Made by a program: the position numbers and the translations under genes. Below, piece after piece: positions 52,357 through 61,161 of a DNA stretch of 64,000 bases. The stretch comes from Nitrospira sp. (GTDB taxonomy: Bacteria; Nitrospirota; Nitrospiria; Nitrospirales; Nitrospiraceae), in NCBI GenBank assembly GCA_030123625.1, contig CP126121.1, positions 2,520,179 through 2,584,178 on the forward strand. Direction: 5' to 3'. The notes beneath the pieces were generated by a model. It saw only the letters and a program-made list of their open reading frames with translations. It was not told the origin of the DNA and made no database searches. Every line of letters starts with the position of its first letter. Positions within the stretch are counted from its first letter, which is position 1.

Positions 52357-54672
52357 ATGTCGCAGGCCGTTATGAAGACTTATCATATGTATCGTTCGAT
52401 CAATGGTTGCAGGCCGGCGGTTGTATCCGGCCTGGTGCTCGTGTTCGGATGTTTTCTCTCCGGCATCGGATATACAGCGCAAGTGGAGACGTCCGAACAA
52501 TCGACGGCCAATAGTTGTATGACGGCGGAGGATTGCTTTGCAGCGGCGGCCTGGCCGAAGGAGCGGCTGGGGCGTGCGCTGACGAAAGATCAAGTGGTGG
52601 CGCTCAAGCTGGAACGTCTCCGAAAGGTCATGGAGAGATTTCCCGCCACGATGTGGGCCAAACGTGCTGGATTACTGTCCGGAGTGATCTTGATCGATCG
52701 GAATCCCGCAGGCGCTCTGCCCTACCTTCGAGCAGCCCAGCGGGATTTTCTCGTGCTCGACGATTATATCCGATTTTGGATCGGAGAGGCGTTGCTGCGT
52801 TTAGGGGATGGAAGGGAAGCGGCCGCCATGTTTGAAGGGGTGCCGCAAGCGATCCCCGATTCCAATCTTCTCAATCAGGTGGCGCTCCGTGCCGGGGAAG
52901 CGTGGTATCAAGCGTCCAGCTGTCCTGAGGCCGTGCCTTGGTTCGTCAAGGCCGTCAATGTCAATGATAAAGACCCGCAGATCTCTCAGGCTTGGTTACG
53001 GCTGGCGTCTTGTTATCTTCGAGAGAATCAATTGACGGAAGGGCGAGAAACGCTGAAGCAGCTTTGGACGAGGTTTCCACAGACAAAAGAAGGCAAGGAA
53101 GCCGAGGCTCTGCTCGGAAGCATTGGAGGAGGACCGTGGATAGCGGCGCCCGACGCGCATTACGAGCGCGCCCAGGCTTTTCTCGGACAGTCTCTCCACG
53201 CGGAAGCAATCGAGGAGTTGAAAAAGTTCTTGGCGCAAGATCCGTCTTCTTCCCAGCGCGTGGATGCCAAGCTTAAATTAGGGGTCGCCCAAGTCCGGCT
53301 GAAGCTTTACGATCAGGCCCGCGATACCTTCCATGCACTGACCACTGAACAAGGACCTCGGTCGGATGAAGCGAGTGTATGGCTGGGAAGGGTTTATCTC
53401 AGACAAGGACTGGGGGAAAAGCTATTGGATCTCTGCCGGACAGTCCCGAAGCGAACGATGACTCCCGAACAAAAAGGGCAGATCAATTTATTTGCCGGGA
53501 TCTGGTTGGAAGATGAGGCGCGATTCGATGAGGCGATCGCAAGATATCGACAGGTAGCCAAGTTCGGAGAGCCGGCTGCTCAACGAACGGAAGCACAATG
53601 GCGGGAAGGGTGGGTGCTTTACCGAACGGCTCGTTATCGTGAGGCGATCACCGCGTGGAGCCAAATCGTCGATCAGAAGGACAACGACTTTGAACCCCAG
53701 GCGCTCTACTGGACTGCTCGTTCCTACGGCTATGTGGAAGAGGTGAAGTCAAAAGAGATATTTGCACTCCTCTGTCAACGGTTTCCATATACCTACTACT
53801 GCCAGCTGGCGCGCGAACAGACAGACCAGTCGGTTTTCGGGCAGGCGAAACGGCAAGGCTCCGTTGTCGCTGCCTCGTCCACTCAGCCCATCCCCGAGGT
53901 CACTCAGCTGTCGGTTCAGGACAATCAGACCAGCAGCCGTATGCAGATCGAGCTACAGCCGGCGTACCGGCGGGCGGTGGAACTCAGGACCCTCGGCCTC
54001 GAGCGCGATGCCGCCAGAGAGCTCGGCGCGCTGACCGATCGGTATAGCCGTGATCCAGAGGTGTTGGCGGCGTTATCAATGATGCTGAACGAAGTCGGCG
54101 CCTATCATCATGCCCTGCGCCTGGTGCGGTCCCGATTCCGTGAGAAATTGGAGCGAACCGGCGGAGCAGTTGCGGATGGACTTTGGAATGTGGCCTATCC
54201 GACCGGATTGATCCCCACGATTAAAATGTCGGGAGCCAAGGGGGTTGATCCTTTTCTTGTTGCAGCGATCATTCGGGAAGAGAGTCAATATGATTGGAGA
54301 GCGGTCTCGCGCGTCGGGGCAATCGGATTGATGCAGGTCATGCCTGCCACCGCCAACGCTGTGGCTCAACAACACCGTCTTCCAAGCCTATCCCGAGAAG
54401 ATTTGTTCGATCAAGAAATCAATATCAGAATCGGGGCCCGGTATGTTGAGCAACTGTTTACGCAGTTTGGGGGCAATATGGTGCAGACGATCGCGGCGTA
54501 CAATGCCGGCCCAATCGTTGTGGGAACCTGGGCGGCGACCTTTCGGGAACGGAGCGAGGACGAATTCGTCGAGTTGATCCAGTACCAGGAGACCAGGCAA
54601 TACGTCAAACGCGTCCTACGTAGCTACAAGGAATACCTGCGTCTGGCAGGAGTTCAAAAGACCGTTTCTTGA
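52357..54672 (+). CDS. slt: Soluble lytic murein transglycosylase
   Basis: The 771-residue periplasmic enzyme has a signal segment (VVSGLVLVFGCFLSGIGYTA), a long alpha-helical superhelix of TPR-like repeats (residues about 60-560, for example AQAFLGQSLHAEAIEELKKF) and a C-terminal SLT domain. The catalytic Glu is in AIIREESQYDWRAVSRVGAIG, followed by LMQVMPATA and IAAYNAGPIVV. It resembles E. coli Slt70 in plan but is longer. It likely takes part in cell-wall turnover. The second ATG at 52372 is an alternative start. Confidence 0.92.
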   Translation: MSQAVMKTYHMYRSINGCRPAVVSGLVLVFGCFLSGIGYTAQVETSEQSTANSCMTAEDCFAAAAWPKERLGRALTKDQVVALKLERLRKVMERFPATMWAKRAGLLSGVILIDRNPAGALPYLRAAQRDFLVLDDYIRFWIGEALLRLGDGREAAAMFEGVPQAIPDSNLLNQVALRAGEAWYQASSCPEAVPWFVKAVNVNDKDPQISQAWLRLASCYLRENQLTEGRETLKQLWTRFPQTKEGKEAEALLGSIGGGPWIAAPDAHYERAQAFLGQSLHAEAIEELKKFLAQDPSSSQRVDAKLKLGVAQVRLKLYDQARDTFHALTTEQGPRSDEASVWLGRVYLRQGLGEKLLDLCRTVPKRTMTPEQKGQINLFAGIWLEDEARFDEAIARYRQVAKFGEPAAQRTEAQWREGWVLYRTARYREAITAWSQIVDQKDNDFEPQALYWTARSYGYVEEVKSKEIFALLCQRFPYTYYCQLAREQTDQSVFGQAKRQGSVVAASSTQPIPEVTQLSVQDNQTSSRMQIELQPAYRRAVELRTLGLERDAARELGALTDRYSRDPEVLAALSMMLNEVGAYHHALRLVRSRFREKLERTGGAVADGLWNVAYPTGLIPTIKMSGAKGVDPFLVAAIIREESQYDWRAVSRVGAIGLMQVMPATANAVAQQHRLPSLSREDLFDQEINIRIGARYVEQLFTQFGGNMVQTIAAYNAGPIVVGTWAATFRERSEDEFVELIQYQETRQYVKRVLRSYKEYLRLAGVQKTVS

Positions 54673-54738
54673 CAAGGTCTAGTGAAGTTTTTATAGTGCG
54701 CCACAATCCGTAGGGGCAATAACGAGGAAAGGTTGATT

Positions 54739-54993
54739 ATGTCGTTGGATCGGCTTGATGCATTGGAAACTCGAATTCGTGACTTGGTGAAGCTCGTCCA
54801 AGAACTCAAGCGAAAGAATGCACTATTGGAGGAGGAGCTCCAGACCGCCCGCCAGCGGTTGGCTGTGCAGGATGATATGAACCGAAAATGGGAAAAGGAA
54901 CGGATGGACATCAAGGCGCGAATCGAAAAAGTCATGAATGAAATGGAGCTGCTTGAGTGTGTCGACGATCCTAAGGAGGTGGCCATTGACTAA
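54739..54993 (+). CDS. zapB: Coiled-coil cell-division protein, ZapB-like
   Basis: The 84-residue product is one long coiled coil (LDALETRIRDLVKLVQELKR, ALLEEELQTARQRLAVQ), with no other features. Size, coiled-coil character and position directly before zapA fit ZapB, which links ZapA-bound FtsZ rings to MatP in E. coli. Sequence alone is too simple to exclude another small coiled-coil protein. AGGAAAGG lies upstream. It overlaps the zapA start by eight bases. Confidence 0.7.
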   Translation: MSLDRLDALETRIRDLVKLVQELKRKNALLEEELQTARQRLAVQDDMNRKWEKERMDIKARIEKVMNEMELLECVDDPKEVAID

Positions 54994-55282
54994 GACCATT
55001 GATGTCGAAATTTATGGTCAACGGTACGCGATCACAGGAGACGGCGATGATGCTTATATCCGACGGCTGGCCCATTTCGTCGACGATCATATGAAACACC
55101 TGGCGGAAGGGATGAAGACGACGACGCCATCGAAGTTGGCGGTGTTGACGGCGATCAACCTTGCCCATCAGCTGTTTGAGTCCGAAAAAAAACGAATCCA
55201 GGGGGAGGCTGATGTCGAACGGCGGATGGTGACGTTGATGGAATCGATCGACGAGCAAATGCCGACATCGCTCTTTCGGTAG
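54986..55282 (+). CDS. zapA: FtsZ-ring-associated protein ZapA
   Basis: Stabilises FtsZ protofilaments at the division site. The 98-residue product begins TKTIDVEIYGQRYAITGDGDD, the ZapA opening, and continues with YIRRLAHFVDDHMKHL, a TPSKLAVLTAINLAHQLFE helix and a terminal coiled coil. The start is TTG at 54986, supported by AGGAGG seven bases upstream. It overlaps the end of zapB. A large structured gap follows before rny. Confidence 0.85.
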   Translation: MTKTIDVEIYGQRYAITGDGDDAYIRRLAHFVDDHMKHLAEGMKTTTPSKLAVLTAINLAHQLFESEKKRIQGEADVERRMVTLMESIDEQMPTSLFR

Positions 55283-55439
55283 TGGTAATTCACCTTGCTT
55301 TCGAAGAGTCCCTTTGTTATCATATAGATAAGTGATTGTGCGGTGACAGAAGAAGAGTGATATCGTCGATTGTCGATCCACTGGAAACGAGTATTGGGAT
55401 TAGAGAGAACGTCTACTTGATGGGATACGAAATGTGGGT

Positions 55440-55725
55440 TGAGTGGATACTCATGGTATGGGTCGTGCTTAGGCGGAGGGGTCAATCGGCCATGCCATGG
55501 CCAATTTTTGAAATTGACGCGATCCGGCAGATATCTGCCGGTCAGAGTGAGTATCTACTTTCCATGCCTGTTTCGACAGCTGCCTCTTTCCGCTGGCTGA
55601 TGTCTGAAAACCGACGGTCGAGGAAAGGCAGGCAGAGAAATCTACCGGGTGTGGTATCGTACCCCGACGATCTCTTACATTTCCAGGCGGGACGGCTCGC
55701 GGTCTCCTAAGCTCTCCATTTTTTT
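55440..55725 (+). ncRNA. Candidate structured RNA in the gap between zapA and rny
   Basis: The 527-base gap holds no convincing gene but a run of inverted repeats: TGAGT/ACTCA (55440-55453), GTCAAT/ATTGAC (55481-55518) enclosing GGCCATG/CATGGCC (55488-55502), the perfect 18-base palindrome at 55524-55541 (CCGGCAGAT/ATCTGCCGG), CTGCCTCTTTCC with GGAAAGGCAG (55580-55631), and ATCGT/ACGAT near 55656-55671. A T7 run ends at 55725. In many bacteria 6S RNA (ssrS) follows zapA, so this is a candidate by position. A 6S-like central bubble was not confirmed. It may instead be an rny leader or a repeat cluster. Confidence 0.35.
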
Positions 55726-55809
55726 ACCGCACATCGTGATTGGCGCCTATTCCACGATCTGTGGCGGGTGCCAGTGGCGCGTTTCTGCTCGTACCGTTTT
55801 TAAAAGGGG

Positions 55810-57390
55810 GTGACTCCCATTTCTACCGCAATTGTAGTTTACATTATTCTATCGATGGTCTTCGGCGCCGTGGTTGGTGCGGGGATATTTGAAGTCCTGC
55901 GACGACGGATGACGGGTGCCAAACAGGCTGAGACAGAAGACTTGGCCAAGCAAGTTGTCCAGAATGCACAACGAGAAGCAGAGAATATTCTCAAGGAAGC
56001 GAGGTTCGAAGCCAAGGATCTGGTATTCAAAGCAAAGTCTGAATTCGAAGAAGAGCAGAAAGCCAAGCTTAGTGAACTGTCGGCGATGGAGAAACGTCTT
56101 ATCCAACGAGAAGGCGGACTTGAGGGAAAGCTTGCCGCTCTGGAAAAGCGGGACAATGAGTCACGCAAGCGCGAGGCGGATTTCGCAAAACGAGAAGAGG
56201 GACTGATGGCCAAAGAATCTGCCTGCGCCAAGGCTGAGCGCGAACATCGAGACGCGCTGGAGCGGGTGGCCGGGATGACGGCCGATGAAGCCAAAAAACA
56301 ATTAATCCTCGAAATGGAGTCGCAGGCGAAACTTGATGCCGTCGGCATAGCAAAACGGACGATCGAAGAAGCCCGTGAGAATGCCGAACGAGAGGCCCGG
56401 GAGATCATTACCACTTCGATTCAACGCGTCGTTCGCGACTATGTATCGGAGTCCACGATCTCGGTGGTTCCCATCCCAAACGACGCCATGAAAGGACGAA
56501 TCATCGGTCGGGAGGGACGGAATATCCGTGCGCTCGAAGCAGCGACGGGCATTGATCTGATCATCGATGAGACCCCAGAAGCTGTGATTGTTTCCGGGTT
56601 TGATCCGTTGCGGCGCGAGATTGCCAAAGTGTCGCTGGAACGGCTGATGCATGATGGGCGCATTCATCCCACGCGCATCGAGGAAATTGTCGAAAAGGTT
56701 AAGGTCGACATCGACAAGCTGATGTATGAAGAGGCGGAGAAAATTATTTTTGAGCTGGGGCTCTCAGATTTTCATCCTGAGTTGATCAAGGTGTTGGGGC
56801 GTCTCAAATATCGAACGAGTTACGGGCAAAATAACCTCTATCATGCCCGCGAAGCATCGTATATTTGCGGTATCATGGCGTCGGAGTTAGGTCTTGATGT
56901 TAGACTGGCTCGGCGAGGGGCCTTGCTCCATGACATCGGCAAGGCGGTCAGCCATGAAGAAGAGGGACCGCATGCCATGCTGGGGGCAGAAATCGCCAAG
57001 AAATACGGCGAATCTCCCCAAATTGTCAATGCGATCGCCGCGCATCATGAGCAGGTGGAACCAATTTGTCCTGAGAGTGTCTTGGTGGCGGCTGCCGAGG
57101 CGCTGTCGGCGGCACGGCCTGGCGCACGGCGGGAAGCTCTTGAGTCCTATGTGAAGCGGTTGGAAAAGCTGGAATCGCTGGCTACCGGTCACAAGGGGGT
57201 GCAGAAAGCGTACGCCATCCAAGCCGGGCGTGAAATTCGCGTCATTGTGCGGCAAGAAGACATTACCGATGCCGAGTCGTTCCAACTTTCTCGTGAACTT
57301 GCTAAGAAAATCGAACAGGAGTTGACCTATCCGGGACAGATCAAGGTGACGGTCATTCGGGAAAGCCGATACGTGGAATACGCCAAATGA
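55810..57390 (+). CDS. rny: Ribonuclease Y
   Basis: Membrane-anchored endoribonuclease that starts bulk mRNA decay. The 526-residue product has one N-terminal span (IVVYIILSMVFGAVVGAGIF), a coiled coil (about 35-200), a KH domain (KGRIIGREGRNIRALEAATG) and an HD domain (ALLHDIGKAV, with AIAAHHEQVEP). All metal-ligand residues are seen. The GTG at 55810 overlaps its own AGGGGG, so an ATT at 55819 is another possible start. The stop overlaps the start of ymdB. Confidence 0.95.
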   Translation: MTPISTAIVVYIILSMVFGAVVGAGIFEVLRRRMTGAKQAETEDLAKQVVQNAQREAENILKEARFEAKDLVFKAKSEFEEEQKAKLSELSAMEKRLIQREGGLEGKLAALEKRDNESRKREADFAKREEGLMAKESACAKAEREHRDALERVAGMTADEAKKQLILEMESQAKLDAVGIAKRTIEEARENAEREAREIITTSIQRVVRDYVSESTISVVPIPNDAMKGRIIGREGRNIRALEAATGIDLIIDETPEAVIVSGFDPLRREIAKVSLERLMHDGRIHPTRIEEIVEKVKVDIDKLMYEEAEKIIFELGLSDFHPELIKVLGRLKYRTSYGQNNLYHAREASYICGIMASELGLDVRLARRGALLHDIGKAVSHEEEGPHAMLGAEIAKKYGESPQIVNAIAAHHEQVEPICPESVLVAAAEALSAARPGARREALESYVKRLEKLESLATGHKGVQKAYAIQAGREIRVIVRQEDITDAESFQLSRELAKKIEQELTYPGQIKVTVIRESRYVEYAK

Positions 57391-58166
57391 AGGTGCTATG
57401 TATCGGGGACATCATGGGGGAGCCTGGCCGCCGGGCTGTCAGTCGGGCGGTTCCTCGGCTGATCGCCCAGCACCGTATCGATGCGGTCGTTGCCAACGGT
57501 GAAAACTTGGCCGGAGGCTTCGGGATCACGCCTGAGTTGGCCGAGGAACTGTTCGAGACGGGTGTATCGGTTATCACGACCGGAAATCATGCCTGGGATA
57601 AGAAAGAGGCGGTCGATTACTTTTCGCGGGAACCCCGATTGTTGCGTCCGGCGAATTATCCGGCGGGAGTCCCTGGAAACGGGAGTGTCGTCATTGAGAC
57701 TGCAGGCGGGGAGAAGCTGGCAGTTCTCCAGCTGATGGGTCGGGTGTATATGCCGACGATCGATTGCCCGTTTCAGACGGCAAAACGCGAGTTGTCACGG
57801 TTGAAGCGCGAGACTTCCGCGATCATCGTCGACATGCATGCGGAGGCCACATCTGAAAAAATGGCCATGGGGCATTTCCTGGACGGGGAAGTGATTGCTG
57901 TCGTCGGGACGCATACGCATGTCCAAACTGCCGATGAACAACTCCTTCCCAAGGGGACTGCCTACATCACGGATATCGGCATGACGGGACCGCTCCATTC
58001 GGTGATTGGGGTCAAAAAGGAATTGGCTATTGAAAAGTTTTTAACCGCGATGCCGCGGCGGTTTGAGGTCGCTTCAGGACCGTCCGTCTTTTGCGCGGTC
58101 CTGCTCGAGCTCGATCCTCGCTTGGGCAAGGCGATCGCGTTTGAACGAATTCGCCTCATCGATTAA
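57387..58166 (+). CDS. ymdB: YmdB-family metallophosphoesterase
   Basis: Phosphodiesterase of 259 residues, active on 2',3'-cyclic nucleotides in Bacillus relatives. Metal-binding motifs are GDIMGEPGRR, ANGENLAGGFG, TGNHAWDKKE, VDMHAEATSEK and VGTHTHVQTAD. All calcineurin-like ligands are present. Its start overlaps the rny stop (ATGA), the same order as in Firmicutes and many other bacteria, so RNase Y and YmdB should be co-produced. Confidence 0.93.
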   Translation: MKVLCIGDIMGEPGRRAVSRAVPRLIAQHRIDAVVANGENLAGGFGITPELAEELFETGVSVITTGNHAWDKKEAVDYFSREPRLLRPANYPAGVPGNGSVVIETAGGEKLAVLQLMGRVYMPTIDCPFQTAKRELSRLKRETSAIIVDMHAEATSEKMAMGHFLDGEVIAVVGTHTHVQTADEQLLPKGTAYITDIGMTGPLHSVIGVKKELAIEKFLTAMPRRFEVASGPSVFCAVLLELDPRLGKAIAFERIRLID

Positions 58167-58225
58167 GCGAGACGCTGCAATAGTCTGCGAGCCCTGTACC
58201 CATACCCATCGACTCGCAGCGATCG

Positions 58226-59674
58226 ATGGATACTTTGGATACTTTGCGAGCTTCAAAGAGAGGACACACGACTACGTACTCTCACCCGTCTCTTTCTCCT
58301 TCCGAGTTGATCTCGAGACAAGTCCTCACCGTCTCGGAGCTGACCGCCATGGTTCGGGTTTCACTCGAAACCAACTTTGCCGAAGTATGGCTTGAAGGGG
58401 AGATTTCGAACCTGCGCGCACCAGTGTCCGGGCATCTCTACTGTACACTCAAGGACCAGGCGAGCCAAATCAGGGCGGTGATCTTCCGTTCGACAGCCGT
58501 TCGTTTACGATTCGGCCTGGAGGAGGGGCTGTATGTCGTCGTGCGAGGGCGACTCTCTGTGTATGAGCCGCGTGGAGAATACCAGGTCATTCTCGACCAT
58601 CTTGAACCTAAAGGGCGGGGTGCCCTTCAGTTGGCGTTTGAGCAATTGAAGCGTCGTCTGGAGGCCGAAGGGCTTTTCGACAGGGAGAGCAAACGATCAT
58701 TACCGGCGTTTCCCAGGACCGTTGGAATCGTGACCTCGCCGACCGGAGCGGCGGTTCGTGATTTGATCACCGTGTTGCACCGTCGCTGTCCCATCTTGAA
58801 TATCATCATCGCGCCTGTACAGGTGCAAGGGCCTGGATCGGCTGAACAGATCGCAGCCGCCATTCAGGCATTGAACAGGCTGGGCGTCGTTGATGTCATG
58901 ATCATTGGACGGGGAGGCGGATCGTTGGAAGATCTGTGGAGCTTCAACGAAGAAGCCGTCGTACGAGCCATCGCCGCGTCGCAGGTTCCCATCGTATCGG
59001 CCGTTGGACATGAGACAGACGTAACCCTGGCCGACTTTGCGGCAGACGTACGGGCTCCCACACCATCGGCTGCCGCGGAAATGGTTGCCCCCGTGTTGAC
59101 AGAGGCGGCTGAGCGGCTGGGTATGCTTACCGCCCGCTGCCGGCAAGCTATGACCTCGCGATGTATGGAACTGCATCAGCGGCGCGATCTTCTGCTTGCC
59201 CATATGGGAAGCATCCGGTTTAGGGTTCTCAAAGAAGCTCAGCGAGTGGATGACGCCGTGACAGGCATGCGAGAAGCCGTCCGCGCACGGCTGAAACAAG
59301 CAATCGTGAATGCGCAAACATGGACGCAGGCACTGATATCGAGGGGTCCGGTGTTTCAGGTGCGTCGCGATCTGGTGATCGTCCCCCAGTTGCGGTCGCG
59401 TCTGGTCGCGGCCATGAACCATGGTCTCAAACGAAAGGCAGAGCGTACCCATGCCTATCTCGGCCGATTCAACGGGCTGAGCCCGCTCGCCATTCTGGAT
59501 CGGGGTTATGGGATTCTCGAGACGATGTCTGGGCGCCGGATCATTCGGGATGCTGGACAGGTCTCAGTCGGTGAAGAGATTCTGGCGCGTCTTGCCAGGG
59601 GTCAGATCCGATGTACCGTGGAGGAAGTCAGGTTGGATCAGTCGGTTTCAAAGCCGGCTGAGACTTCGTTATAA
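58226..59674 (+). CDS. xseA: Exodeoxyribonuclease VII large subunit
   Basis: Single-strand exonuclease subunit of 482 residues. The OB fold is near the N-terminus (VLTVSELTAMVRVSLE, AEVWLEGEISNLRAPVSGHLYCTLKD), then the catalytic region with VGIVTSPTGAAVRDLITVL, IGRGGGSLEDLWSFNEE and SAVGHETDVTLADFAADVRAPTPSAAAE. Long helices and a C-terminal segment (LDRGYGILE) complete it. The first 30 residues are not conserved. The small-subunit gene xseB lies 364 bases downstream, separated by a repeat element. Confidence 0.94.
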   Translation: MDTLDTLRASKRGHTTTYSHPSLSPSELISRQVLTVSELTAMVRVSLETNFAEVWLEGEISNLRAPVSGHLYCTLKDQASQIRAVIFRSTAVRLRFGLEEGLYVVVRGRLSVYEPRGEYQVILDHLEPKGRGALQLAFEQLKRRLEAEGLFDRESKRSLPAFPRTVGIVTSPTGAAVRDLITVLHRRCPILNIIIAPVQVQGPGSAEQIAAAIQALNRLGVVDVMIIGRGGGSLEDLWSFNEEAVVRAIAASQVPIVSAVGHETDVTLADFAADVRAPTPSAAAEMVAPVLTEAAERLGMLTARCRQAMTSRCMELHQRRDLLLAHMGSIRFRVLKEAQRVDDAVTGMREAVRARLKQAIVNAQTWTQALISRGPVFQVRRDLVIVPQLRSRLVAAMNHGLKRKAERTHAYLGRFNGLSPLAILDRGYGILETMSGRRIIRDAGQVSVGEEILARLARGQIRCTVEEVRLDQSVSKPAETSL

Positions 59675-59769
59675 TGAACTGCATATAGGCTTAACAGGTT
59701 GCGCAAACACTCTGTTGATGCCGACAATATAGCTGGGATGTTCTGTATGGTTCTATGCCTGAATAACTT

Positions 59770-60023
59770 CAGGATGCTCAAAAAGGCTGTCCAGCAAGGC
59801 CACAGCGAGGTCCGCGACGCGATGAAGAAGGAGCGTCATGCTTGCGGACGGGCGCCCTCGGCTTCGCCGCGAGGCGAGCGAGTCGGTGAGCGCCCCAGTG
59901 TCTTCTTGGGCAAGGCGTAACCTTTCTCACCCACCCCGAGCTGCTTTAGCAGCTCTAACCCGGTGGTACGTTGAGCCGCTGGGCGATGCGAGAACGCCGC
60001 TGGCGGACTTTTTCAGCATCCTG
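59770..60023. repeat. 254-base repeat element with inverted ends, REPIN/MITE-like
   Basis: The ends are inverted copies: CAGGATGCTCAAAAAG at 59770-59785 and, on the other strand at 60008-60023, CAGGATGCTGAAAAAG, one mismatch in 16, with similarity continuing into CTGTCCAGC. Inside are a perfect GAGCTGCT/AGCAGCTC hairpin (59938-59955) and a GC-rich GGGCGC...GCGCCC cruciform near 59855-59920. It carries no gene. The remaining xseA-xseB gap holds nothing else apparent. I recall similar CAGGATGCT-ended dispersed repeats in Nitrospira genomes. Its right end abuts the xseB ribosome-binding site. Confidence 0.65.
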
Positions 60024-60038
60024 TTAAAGGAGATTGTT

Positions 60039-60296
60039 GTGGCAGGCGTCAAGTTTGAACAGGCGATGGCTCGACTAGAAGCCATCGTGGGTGAATTAGA
60101 GAAGGGAGATCTGCCGCTCGATGAATCGCTGAAGATTTTTGAGGAGGGTATCCGGCTGTCTAAGAACTGCCTACGAGTATTGGAAGAGGCCGAACGGAAA
60201 GTGGAAGTTCTGGTTCAGGACAAGAATGGAAAGAAACAGTTACGCGCCTTCACGTCCGATGACATTGATGTACCGGAATCCGCTGAAGACTCATAA
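60039..60296 (+). CDS. xseB: Exodeoxyribonuclease VII small subunit
   Basis: The 85-residue helical protein matches XseB: KFEQAMARLEAIVGELEKGD, PLDESLKIFEEGIRLSKNC and RVLEEAERKVEVLVQ. The GTG start is well defined by AAGGAG six bases upstream. The reading frame extends far upstream through the repeat element but with non-protein-like sequence. It pairs with XseA to form the enzyme. Separation from xseA by an inserted repeat is unusual, since the two often overlap. Confidence 0.93.
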   Translation: MAGVKFEQAMARLEAIVGELEKGDLPLDESLKIFEEGIRLSKNCLRVLEEAERKVEVLVQDKNGKKQLRAFTSDDIDVPESAEDS

Positions 60297-60351
60297 CAGC
60301 TCACTCTACTGATCATCGTTCTTTTCTGAACTCCCTCCTTTTTTGATTGTC

Positions 60352-61122
60352 ATGGGTACGGACAGACGACGCGGTAGGGATCGTTGCGACCATGTGCTGA
60401 CGGATCAGGGATTGGCACAGAGCCGAGATGCTGCCGTTCGGATGATTCTCGCGGGTAAAGTCAAGAGCAACGGGACGATCGTCGACAAGCCGTCCAGGGT
60501 GATTCCCACCGATGCAGTCATCGAGATCATTGGAGAAAACAAGCCGTTCGTCAGCCGTGGCGGAGAAAAACTGGCAGCCGCTTTGGACACCTATTCAATC
60601 GTACCTCGAGGAATGGTCTGTCTCGATGTCGGGTGCTCGACCGGGGGGTTCACCGACTGTTTGCTCCAAAGAGGCGTTGCGAGGGTCTACGCGGTTGACG
60701 TGGGATATGGTCAGTTCGATTGGCGGCTTCGGCAAGACCCACGCGTCGTGTTGATCGAACGGACCAATATCCGCTATATGGCTCCTTCTGCCATTCCGGA
60801 GCCGGTCGATTTGGCCGCCATCGATGTCTCATTTATCTCATTGACAAAGGTGCTTCCTCCCGTCACGCAATTTCTTCGTTCTCCAGCCCATGTCATCGCC
60901 TTGATCAAACCACAGTTTGAAGTGGGAAAGGGGCAAGTGGGCCGGGGGGGCATCGTGCGAGACGACGCACAGCGAGCGGAGGCGGCTCAGAGAGTTGTAC
61001 GGTTCGCGGCACACATGGGGCTGCAGACAATGAAGATTATCGCATCACCAATCAAAGGGAAAAAAGGCAATCAGGAAATATTAGCAATCTTTGAGTACAA
61101 CACCCCGTTTCATGGTATGTAA
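60352..61122 (+). CDS. tlyA: TlyA-family rRNA 2'-O-methyltransferase
   Basis: The 256-residue product has an N-terminal S4 domain (RCDHVLTDQGLAQSRDAAVR) and an FtsJ-like methyltransferase core with VCLDVGCSTGGFTDCLLQRG, YAVDVGYGQFDWRL, DLAAIDVSFISL and IALIKPQFEVGK. TlyA methylates C1409 of 16S and C1920 of 23S rRNA in mycobacteria. Short and long forms differ in target range. This one has the normal length. ATG at 60352 is preferred over an in-frame TTG at 60343. It follows xseB closely, a common arrangement. Confidence 0.92.
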   Translation: MGTDRRRGRDRCDHVLTDQGLAQSRDAAVRMILAGKVKSNGTIVDKPSRVIPTDAVIEIIGENKPFVSRGGEKLAAALDTYSIVPRGMVCLDVGCSTGGFTDCLLQRGVARVYAVDVGYGQFDWRLRQDPRVVLIERTNIRYMAPSAIPEPVDLAAIDVSFISLTKVLPPVTQFLRSPAHVIALIKPQFEVGKGQVGRGGIVRDDAQRAEAAQRVVRFAAHMGLQTMKIIASPIKGKKGNQEILAIFEYNTPFHGM

Positions 61123-61161
61123 GGGATGTCATAACTGTTGAGAGTTCATTCAGGAGGGCCA

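Noticed and set aside
55622-55640. GAGGAAAG motif resembling the start of RNase P RNA
   Set aside because: The following conserved P4 and ACAGAA-type elements are absent and the gap is too short for RNase P RNA.
55336-55710. 124-codon plus-strand frame in the zapA-rny gap
   Set aside because: The sequence lies across several inverted repeats, has no ribosome-binding site and no protein-like pattern.
59838-60038. N-terminal extension of xseB through the repeat element
   Set aside because: The extension translates repeat DNA; a GTG with AAGGAG at the right distance marks the true start at 60039.
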